The position numbers were made by a program, and so were the translations under genes. Shown one piece after another: positions 56,748-64,000 of a DNA stretch of 64,000 nucleotides. The number at the start of each line of letters is the position of its first letter. The stretch's first letter is position 1. The notes under the pieces are model-generated. The model did not search any database, was not told where the DNA came from, and worked only from the letters and a program-made list of their open reading frames with translations. Origin of the DNA: Xanthoparmelia taractica (taxonomy: Eukaryota; Ascomycota; Lecanoromycetes; Lecanorales; Parmeliaceae); contig JANQBS010000005.1 of NCBI GenBank assembly GCA_033085395.1, positions 186,001-250,000 of the forward strand. Direction: 5' to 3'.

Positions 56748-57111
56748 TTCATAAGGACCTACTCAAGCTACGCAAGTTCTTGTTCTGTATATATTCATAT
56801 GTGACATGAGCAAATATCAGTACAGTATGAATTTCATATCTTGAGTCTTAGACCAACTGACAGCTGGGACTCAGACTGAGTCTTATTTCTGCTATGGATC
56901 CAAGGATACGTCAGAATATGACTACACCATCCAGCACCTTGAGAGAGCTGTATCAAGACCCAGCCTCTGCTCTACCCGTAGCAACATCCAAAATATGTTG
57001 AAGGAGGACACCTTACTACGAGCATCTGTACTGCGCCCACAGAGCCCACAGCGGCCGCAGTACTTGGATTTCATGGCCATATATATGCACCAGCGGCATC
57101 ATACTCAACAA
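56748..57111. terminator. Convergent 3' intergenic region
   Basis: 364 bases between the AFG1-like gene and the Ubl-like gene, which converge. No motif of note. Confidence 0.4.
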
Positions 57112-58212
57112 TTACATCCCAGTCCAGCTCGACTCTGCACGCTGGCTCATCGAGGTTCTTTTCTCGATGAGATGGACGCTGTTGTTGCCTTTTGTGGAAG
57201 TATATTCGTGTCCTCTGACTCTCTCGTTCGGTGGCATCACGCTAAGAGGTCTAGTCGATAGAACCGTAGCACACCCACATGCACGTCCGCAGGTAGTGCA
57301 TTGACGAGCTGGGACATCCTGCGCAGGTTGTGCCTCGGAATGTAGGAGCCGTCTGTCCGTTTCGCCAGCAGCGGCGTTGATGCCAGCTGGGAAAGTCGTA
57401 TCACTGTCTTCCACCAAAGTCTGGCGAGTAGAGACAGCGGCTGTAATTTTAGGCATATGAGTGATGGCAGTAGCGTTTCTGGTAGGAGGTCCTTGATGCA
57501 GGACAATGTTCTGCTCGCGGGCTTGCAGCTCGTGACGCAGATTTGGAGCTTCTGGTGCTATAGCTTGCTGGCGGGCTATGCTATATCTCTTTTCCTTCTT
57601 GACAATACGTAGCGCCATTGCACGGTTGCTCAGTCCTGTGTCTGTCATGTTCAGGGGATCGTTCCTCGTGTCGCCTGGTAACAGTGACCTTTCCCGTAGG
57701 GACTTCGCAATGCTATCATCATCGATAAGATCTTCCATTACGGCCGCGGAGTTACTCGAAAGTCGTCTCCGTTTACTGCTTGACATTCGCCTTTCATCCT
57801 CACTCGATATCTCGTCATCGTCATCGGACTTCTCTATCGACTCCATCACATCCTCATCGACTGCGGAACTCGCAGGACCGCTCATCACAGTCTTCTTCCC
57901 ATTGGTCTTTTTCTTCAGCTGTGACACGCACTTGTCAACTCTAAGGACAGTTCCATTTTTTACGCCAGGAATAGAATCGAGGGTAGCACGGTCGTCGAGC
58001 TGCGCATCATGATGCAGTAATGCTCTTCCTTTCATGGGCTGCCATGGCTCAAATTTTGCTTTGAGACTGGCGATGGTGATGGATGATCTGACTCTGAAGG
58101 GTGTAATCGACCCATCGAGCATTTGAACTGTGATTTGCATAATAGCGAATGGGTGAGACCTTTGAGAGCTGTCCTTGGGAAACCGGAAGGTCATAAATGA
58201 TTTCTGAGACAT
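57112..58212 (-). CDS. Protein with ubiquitin-like N-terminus and C-terminal Cys cluster, unknown function
   Basis: A single exon of 366 residues from 58212; an in-frame ATG at 58140 (MQITVQMLDGS) is the alternative start. Residues about 25-95 resemble a ubiquitin-like beta-grasp fold: ITVQMLDGSITPFRV, SLKAKFE, ALLHHDAQLDDRATLDSI and NGTVLRVD. An acidic/Ser stretch with a KRRR nuclear-type signal follows (DDDDEISSEDERRMSSSKRRR). Near the end is a tight cluster, CTTCGRACGCA, that may bind zinc. I cannot place it in a named family; the Ubl call is from pattern only. It converges on the AFG1-like gene and lies downstream of TCA17. Confidence 0.62.
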   Translation of the reverse strand: MSQKSFMTFRFPKDSSQRSHPFAIMQITVQMLDGSITPFRVRSSITIASLKAKFEPWQPMKGRALLHHDAQLDDRATLDSIPGVKNGTVLRVDKCVSQLKKKTNGKKTVMSGPASSAVDEDVMESIEKSDDDDEISSEDERRMSSSKRRRLSSNSAAVMEDLIDDDSIAKSLRERSLLPGDTRNDPLNMTDTGLSNRAMALRIVKKEKRYSIARQQAIAPEAPNLRHELQAREQNIVLHQGPPTRNATAITHMPKITAAVSTRQTLVEDSDTTFPAGINAAAGETDRRLLHSEAQPAQDVPARQCTTCGRACGCATVLSTRPLSVMPPNERVRGHEYTSTKGNNSVHLIEKRTSMSQRAESSWTGM

Positions 58213-58566
58213 TTGAATCTGAGTCGAAATTCCCGGGTCGAAGGACGAGAGTGAGCTGACATATGAAGTGAATTGAAGGAATAGTCCTTCTTCAGATCAA
58301 AAGTTCCCCAACACCATTCCTCCAAAATCAGTCGAATAAACCATTTGCGTCGGTAGGCTCGGGAGGATGCTGGCCTCAGCTCTCCGTGACAGTCTTAGTG
58401 TGGTGGTCCCAGATAGCAAAAGGAAGATGACACTTCGACAGTCTTCCCTGCAGAGTGCCAAAGGGAGAGCAGCTACTTCGTCTCGCAGTGGTGTGTCAAA
58501 CCGAAGGCTTCAGCGTACAGATTAGTCACATTGTTATCCCAAGACCGTGACGTCCAACTGATCCTT
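58213..58566. other. Intergenic region, upstream of the Ubl-like gene
   Basis: 354 bases between two minus-strand genes. No element recognised. Confidence 0.4.
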
Positions 58567-59215
58567 TCACACTACACTCATGCCTGGCTTCCACGTCTCG
58601 CCAATCCTGTTCACCTCCTCAATAAATCTCTTACTCGTAATCTGCGTCCCCTTAACGGCCCCCTTAGCAACGGCCATAGGGGTATGTTCATCCGGCACAT
58701 AAAAGGGATTCTGCAACAGCCGTATATACGCTGTCTGCAGCGCCTTGAAAGCCTAGTGCACCCCACCTATCAGCATATCTACCCTCAATCCCACACTCTC
58801 TGTGAAGACGAAATCATAGCGACTCACACCCCTCAAATCCCCATCAGACACCCCTCTCAAACCCTTGTTCCCATCTTTCCCCCACGCATCAACCACAACC
58901 GCAAATCTCGTCCCCGTGCCTGTTTCCCAGCCCCAGATACTCAATCGCTCATCGACCGCCTGCAGCATACCCAGGTCCTGATCGACACGATTCCGGTCTC
59001 GAGCACGGGCATCGAAGATGTCGAGGGAGGCATTGAGGAGGAAGGAGAATTCCAGGTGCGCGGACGGCGTGCTGGTGTGAGGAGGGAAGAGGGCGGTGTG
59101 GAGAGGATTGTCCTGTAGATGCGTTAGTCAGTGGATGATGATGACGTGGAAGGGCGGTTGGGAGAGTTACGTGTTTGCCTATTATGCCAATACAGGCAAT
59201 TGAGGGGGTTGTCAT
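58567..59215 (-). CDS. TCA17: TRAPP complex subunit Tca17 / TRAPPC2L-like
   Basis: Three exons, 59215-59171, 59112-58828 and 58752-58567, give 171 residues with all joins in phase 0. The sedlin-type longin fold reads SIACIGIIGKHDNPLHTALF, HLEFSFLLNASLDIFDAR, WGWETGTGTRFAVVVDA and FKALQTAYIRLLQNPFY. It ends RIGETWKPGMSVV, typical of fungal Tca17. Without the second intron (donor GTGAGT at 58827) the frame stops at a TAG just before the conserved LQTAY helix. The subunit helps assemble TRAPP II for Golgi and endosomal Rab activation. Confidence 0.9.
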
Positions 59216-61624
59216 GGTGTGCAATGGAGAATAAGAGGTGCAAGTGGTTCGGAGATGCCTAATGCGCGGGCTGCGGGGCAAGGGCCCGGTGCTTAAGGTA
59301 CGGTACGGCTACCTAGGATTTAAGGCATAAAACGGGGAGCCTTAGGGGCCATTTCCTAGGGGCCCGTTCCGGGGCTCCTAGTAATCCTAGGTTGCTCTAA
59401 ATATCTCATTACTTGTTCTATCGACTCAAAGAGGCTTCCCTTGAGATGCTATCTATCCTCCTATTCATACATGGAGGGCTATATGCATCTCTGTCAACGC
59501 GGTAAAATTCCATACTTGTTTGTTTCAAGCCCCGCAGCCTCTACGCCACTTTCCCTGTCGCTGTCGCCTTGGTAGTCATCGTGGATCCCAGATTGATCGG
59601 AACCTGGCACGTTCCTGAAAGAGAACCCGTAGCCATGCAAATATATCCCAAACAACAAGGAAGGGTAAGTACTTTGCACGAGGCTACAGGGTATAACATC
59701 AGAAACCATCCGGAGCATAGCGGACGATAATGATGCAAAGCAAATACGTAGAACGGATAACCCACCTCCAAGTGGGGTGCAAGCTTGGAAAGGACTCACG
59801 AGCCTAGTATTGATTATCAAAGGAGCACCAGCAACAACGGTTGCGAGGCAGAGATATCACCCTTTTGTATCAGGTACTACCACGGGCGCCGTCTTAGGGA
59901 GAGCCGGAGGAAAGGCTTCAGACATAGCCACAGGTATTGGCTCAGGCACCGCAGTCGCCGGAGAGAACATCATCATGAAAATAGCCATGATGACTTTTAA
60001 GGGCATCATGATTGCTCCGGTTGAAGGGTACAAGCTTTGTGGGAAGGTAGGACTTGGTTTGTGGATGGACTTTGAAACCGTGATGGAATCTCGAATGTGT
60101 GAAGCTTTCGAGCGGTGAGGTAAAGGCAACTTCGATGGAGTCTTGGTGAGTTATTTGTAGCACGCTCTGGAATGCAAGCTGTTGGGCATTACACACACTG
60201 GGAAGAATGTGAAGAGCTCCCGAGTGATGGGAATCCGTTCTATTTTGTCTACAACGCAGACGACGCTGGTACAAGAGGTCGCAGAGGTCACGATGTTGTG
60301 GGCCGTTATTCTCGAGCCAGATTCCATCGAGACTCAAATCTGGATGATGCTCCCAAGTCTGTGGTCCAAATTTCCAATATCTGCGAGACTGACTTGCATG
60401 AGCGTATGTGAGTTCTCCCAAGCACGTTGGGCAGATGGCCTACAACAAAAGGCTTCAAATGGAGGGAGACTTATATAGTCCTGGAAATGGTTTTTCCGAA
60501 CGCCCAACTTGTCAAACAGCAAGAACTCAAGGCGATCGTTACGACACTTTTCGGCTGATATCTTGCTGCTATGCTTTACGAGCAGTCGAAAAGAAAGGGG
60601 GCAAACGGGCTTGGTGTGGTCAGCCCAATTGCGTTGCCGATCTACGTCAAATAAATTTGGTTGATTCCAGTGGTAGAGATAACCTCGAGTTAGTGACCAA
60701 TATTTCAGTAAACTCCAGAAAGTTGGCATTTGCAAACCCGGAATTTTCGCATCGGTTGCTAAGCTGAAGCTATTTTAGCCCCTGGAGATATTGACCCGAT
60801 CCAGGCACCTGGGGGTTGCGAAAAAGCGTACGTCTTCAGGAAGACAAGGTGCCATTGTTGCTCGGACACAATTGCGAAGGTTGTCTGCAGGAGAGGACCT
60901 AATGCTCAAAAAAGGACATACAACTTGATGGGACGAATGTTGCGCAGGTATAGAATCTTGGTCGCATAGGCAAGAAAGATGGACGAAGAAGGGCGGAAGG
61001 GCGTCACACTAGGATAGAACAGCAGGGAACGAGAGCCTTTTAAAAGCATAGCCAAGGTCTAGATTGACTTAATTACTTCGTCAAGCATTGCTTACCCGAG
61101 CCAAATGGTGCGCTCTCCGGCAGACATTGTGTGTTCGCCTCAACATTGATGCTTTATGTCCTGGCATCGAGAAGCTAAGCGTAGATTGGCGATGAGTAGA
61201 TTTGATTCTTTTATGGACGCACGAACTGCGAGAAGTGGTGCTGTTCTTGAAGGACGTTGAACGAGGTCCGGTGGATGCGTAAGAAAAATTTACTGGGTTC
61301 TGACATGTGGACATCAATATAGCATACTCAGGTAGATGGATAAAAAGTATTTCCGCCCAATGGTATGGTGGACGAGGCAGAATACGCAGGGTGATAAGCT
61401 GAAGAATAGTTGCATGGTGGATGTGTGCTGTTGGGCAGCTTTGACCCCGAGAGGTCAGGATTGGTACGAGAATTAGCAGGTACAACCTGGGCACACTGTT
61501 TGCTATTTCAACCACCACTGACATGTGAGGTTTAAATCTCCTCTTAGTAGAATGACTGCTGGGTTCCACAAATGTCACAAATGTTTGAATTCGCCTCTCG
61601 AGCGCCAGGATATTCACAAGAGCC
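59216..61624. other. 2.4-kb region with no firm gene; one possible fragment
   Basis: Contains AGGTA-type palindromic motifs right upstream of TCA17 (59294-59325: 'ttaaggtacggtacggctacctagg'), then overlapping short frames on both strands. A plus-strand frame at about 59840-60118 (see its own entry) is the only one with protein-like composition. A 183-codon reverse frame (61081-61632) looks like chance. Confidence 0.45.
59840..60118 (+). CDS. Possible gene fragment, Gly-rich, unknown
   Basis: The frame reads RYHPFVSGTTTGAVLGRAGG, then GIGSGTAVAGENIIMKIAMM, and ends at a stop at 60116-60118. There is no ATG at its start. Candidate splice sites (tatcag/gtactacc, ccacag/gtattgg) fall inside it. 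It could be the last exon of a gene whose earlier exons I cannot place, or a decayed remnant. I do not recognise it. Confidence 0.22.
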   Translation, partial: VARQRYHPFVSGTTTGAVLGRAGGKASDIATGIGSGTAVAGENIIMKIAMMTFKGIMIAPVEGYKLCGKVGLGLWMDFETVMESRMCEAFER

Positions 61625-62029
61625 ATGAGCACCTCAGGCGCATCTGACGAGGGAACGGGAGCGACAGACTCAGCACACGTAACTGAATCCTCAACGCCAA
61701 CCTCGCCCAGTGCTAAGTTTCAGACCGCTTGGAAATCAGTCAGGAGCAACATTAAGGCAAAGGCGTCGATGCCTGACTTGAAACGCTGGTTGTCATACCC
61801 ACGAGCTTCAGAGTCTACTTCTAACAGCCAAGGAGAGGAACGCCACCCCGAAGACGAAGAGCAGAGTCTCTTCTGCCAATCTCTTCTCGCTTTGATGCAA
61901 CGGACTGGCAGATTTGACTACCTTGATTACGGCAATAACACTACTGAGCAAGAGGAAGCAAGCATCGAGTCGGCACAGAGAGAGGGAGAGAAACGGCATT
62001 CCCTAAAACGTTTTAGCTGGTCACGCTAG
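61625..62029 (+). CDS. Small unknown protein, 134 residues
   Basis: The frame runs from an ATG in a reasonable context (agagccATGA) to TAG. The N-terminal 35 residues are Ser/Thr-rich. The centre, FQTAWKSVRSNIKAKASMPD followed by LKRWLSYPRASES, is basic and helical. A second helix, SLFCQSLLALMQRTGRFDYL, precedes an acidic patch and a basic end (KRHSLKRFSWSR). No membrane or signal segment. Family not recognised. It lies 113 bases upstream of the complex I gene on the same strand. Confidence 0.55.
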   Translation: MSTSGASDEGTGATDSAHVTESSTPTSPSAKFQTAWKSVRSNIKAKASMPDLKRWLSYPRASESTSNSQGEERHPEDEEQSLFCQSLLALMQRTGRFDYLDYGNNTTEQEEASIESAQREGEKRHSLKRFSWSR

Positions 62030-62141
62030 GTTCTAGCGCCTATCCGACATCACCATTTCGAACATCTTCAACTGTTTTGCCCCACACCTCAATACTTACA
62101 TCTTCTCTTTAACCGCACGTCTAACGTTGTCCAAGCTCATA

Positions 62142-63095
62142 ATGCTTTCGAATACTAGATCAGCAGCCCTAATGGCCCTGCGAGGTATGCTCTCCGCAAG
62201 TTTTCATGATTGCCACTCAGTAACTGACCTCATTGATAGCCAAACCAGTATCAGCCTGCTTCCCCTTCCGCGCAGGTCCCTCAGCATTCATTTCGTCAAC
62301 AGCATCAAAGTCTGCTACTACAGAGGTCACACCATCACGCGATGCACAAGGCCCGCCGCTCAGCGTCACTGGCAAGCCTCGAAGAGAAGTCCCTTTACCG
62401 AGCCAAGAAAAGAAGGAGGGGGTTATGCAATACGCCTTGTATGTCTCGTTTATTCAAACATCATTACAGGCTGAAATATGGCTTACCGTTTCCGCTCTAC
62501 AGGACAACTATGGATCAAATCGCAAATTGGGCCCGTCAAGGCTCCTTGTGGCCTATGACATTTGGCCTTGCTTGCTGCGCTATAGAGATGATGCATCTTT
62601 CGACACCGCGTTACGACCAGGATCGCCTAGGTATAATCTTCCGTGCCTCGCCTCGACAATCAGACGTTATGATCGTTGCTGGCACCCTCACCAACAAGAT
62701 GGCTCCTGCCTTACGTCAAGTATATGACCAAATGCCGGATCCAAGATGGGTGATCAGTATGGGTTCTTGCGCGAATGGAGGAGGTTATTATCACTACAGC
62801 TACAGTGTTACAAGAGGATGTGATAGAATTGTGCCCGTTGATATCTACGTCCCTGGATGCCCGCCTACAAGTGAAGCATTGATGTACGGCATCTTCCAAC
62901 TCCAGAAAAAGATGAGACATACACGTAAGTCTCGCCGGCTCCAAGGTCCCTTTCATCTCACGTCCCAGACCTTAACACACCTCATATGAGCATTGCTTTC
63001 CCGATATGCTCTCAGTGCTCGAAACCGTCTCGTGAAGAGTCAATGCTAACCCATCTATCACATCAGGGATTACACGCATGTGGTATCGAAAGTGA
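62142..63095 (+). CDS. Complex I PSST subunit (NDUFS7 / 19-20 kDa Fe-S protein)
   Basis: Four exons, 62142-62184, 62240-62438, 62503-62924 and 63067-63095, give 230 residues. An Arg/Ser/Ala-rich presequence (MLSNTRSAALMALRAKPV) directs it to mitochondria. The core reads DQIANWARQGSLWPMTFGLA and holds the four cluster-N2 ligands: the tandem CysCys of LACCAIEMM (about 105-106), GSCANGGGYY (170) and VPGCPP (200). The subunit carries the last Fe-S centre, which passes electrons to ubiquinone. The final exon codes only RITRMWYRK, the conserved fungal ending; without it the frame runs into unrelated residues. Confidence 0.97.
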
Positions 63096-63509
63096 AAGGC
63101 TATGAGCTGGTGGATTACGGACCTCTTTCCGACTGTATATTGTAGTTCCTCAAATGATGCATTCCGTTTGGGAGGACTCAGTTGGCGTTTTCTGATACTC
63201 TTAGCGCTGCAAATTCAAACCGCTAAAGTTCATGGCATTATCTGGCGATGGACTATAGAAATGCTTTCTGCAACCATATCTCGTGCGTATTCACAACTGT
63301 GAGGCTTCATGAAACGGCCGTAGACCAAATGCCAAGATTATTGGTACGAGTACTGTACCTAAGGTATAGGTACTTCGCAAATAACCTCCCCGCCCTCACG
63401 ACAAACCCTTTTGTGCGAACATGGCACCAACTTGACATTTACACCAAAATGGTAGCTGACGCGCACAGCGCAAATCTGCCATTACGGCTTGGTCCAGCAT
63501 TTTCACAAA
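63096..63509. promoter_or_regulatory. Intergenic region PSST / MCT1
   Basis: These 414 bases separate two same-strand genes. 'gtacctaaggtataggtac' (63355-63373) is a near-palindromic AGGTA-type motif. The MCT1 promoter must lie here. Confidence 0.5.
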
Positions 63510-63993
63510 ATGAAGCAGCTAACCCATACTTTTCGCTTGGGCAGGCCGGGTGACTGGTGTTCCCAACGCCTACGCAATGCCTTTTGCCCTCGGCACAGAA
63601 TAACAGTTCTATTGTGCAAAGCAAGCTGCACTAGATGGGGCTCCATAACCGCAACGTCTCGCCCAAAGACCGCCCTCTTCTTCCCAGGTATTATCCTCCG
63701 TACCCTTCCCCACCCCCTATCACTACCACTAACTGCTCCCATGTTTAGGTCAAGGCGTACAGCGCATTGGCATGACCAATTCCTGGGTCTCCGCTTTTCC
63801 TCGTATTTGTATTCCATTCCTCGAAGAAATGGATGCCATCCTCTCCACACCTCTTTCCAAAATCATCGCCGAGGGCCCGAACTCCACTCTCACAGCCACC
63901 CCAAACGCACAGCCAGCCATCATGGCTACGTCCATAATGATACTAAGAGTCCTTGAGCAAGAGTTCGGTTTCGACACTGGGAAAAGAGTGGAT
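63510..63993 (+). CDS. MCT1: Mitochondrial malonyl-CoA:ACP transacylase, 5' part
   Basis: Partial at the right edge. Exons seen: 63510-63687 and 63749-63993, with a donor GTATGTT at 63994, so the coding region continues beyond the window. The start MKQLTHTFRLGRPG leads an Arg-rich, acid-poor presequence. The acyltransferase domain begins TALFFPGQGVQRIGM and continues FLEEMDAILSTPLS, EGPNSTLTATPNAQPAIMA and RVLEQEFGFD. The catalytic GHSLG motif should lie in the next exon, outside the window. The enzyme loads malonate on mitochondrial ACP for type II fatty-acid synthesis, the source of lipoate and of the acyl-ACP bound to complex I. Confidence 0.93.
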
Positions 63994-64000
63994 GTATGTT

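Noticed and set aside
61081..61632. 183-codon reverse frame upstream of the 134-residue gene
   Set aside because: No domain or signal; overlaps the start of a better candidate on the other strand.

Overview
The window is nuclear DNA from a filamentous ascomycete (Pezizomycotina). Genes have short GT-AG introns of about 45-75 bases with CTRAC-like branch sites. The gene set is typical of these fungi: GH81 glucanase, Bud6, an Axl2-like protein, ataxin-2/Pbp1, JmjC/4CXXC_R1 and GPI-type Cys-rich cell-wall proteins. One AT-rich stretch carries a repeat-induced point mutation (RIP) signature. I do not assign a genus. No prokaryotic, viral, CRISPR or rRNA feature was seen. Gene identities come from reading translated motifs by eye. 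Exon joins were placed by splice signals, reading phase and family continuity, and none has been checked against transcripts.

Layout. 1-2.3 kb: 3' part of an Axl2-like single-pass membrane protein. 2.3-6.3 kb: a gene-poor accessory island with G-rich minisatellites at both ends, a decayed tRNA-like/Pol III element, one unrecognised Cys-rich coding remnant and a 262-bp RIP-type AT block. 6.3-9.1 kb: secreted GH81 endo-beta-1,3-glucanase. 10.2-14 kb: a DMT-family transporter and a myo-inositol-type sugar transporter with an apparent 1-nt frameshift. 14.4-17 kb: alanine:glyoxylate aminotransferase and the retromer subunit VPS29, divergent. 17-20.3 kb: two divergent secreted Cys-rich surface proteins. 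21.1-28.9 kb: BUD6 and PBP1, divergent. 30.1-34.3 kb: a DHA1-type MFS transporter and another secreted Cys-rich protein. 34.3-39 kb: gene-poor, holding one small candidate myristoylated protein. 39-46.2 kb: a mitochondrial DUF1279 protein, a JmjC chromatin protein and COQ2. 46.3-50 kb: eIF3f and UTP25, divergent. 50.6-58.2 kb: a large low-complexity protein, an AFG1-like ATPase and a Ubl-like/Cys-cluster protein. 58.5-59.2 kb: TRAPP subunit TCA17. 61.6-64 kb: a small unknown protein, the complex I PSST subunit and the start of mitochondrial malonyl-CoA:ACP transacylase (MCT1), which runs off the right edge.

Most of the window is housekeeping sequence. Several neighbouring genes share a compartment or process: polarity (AXL2-like, BUD6), ribosome biogenesis/translation (eIF3f, UTP25) and mitochondrial respiration (COQ2, AFG1-like, PSST, MCT1). 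I found no convincing new multi-gene system. The observations most worth checking are the RIP island with its truncated Cys-rich gene, the transporter frameshift, two 15-nt micro-exons and a candidate GC-AG intron in eIF3f.
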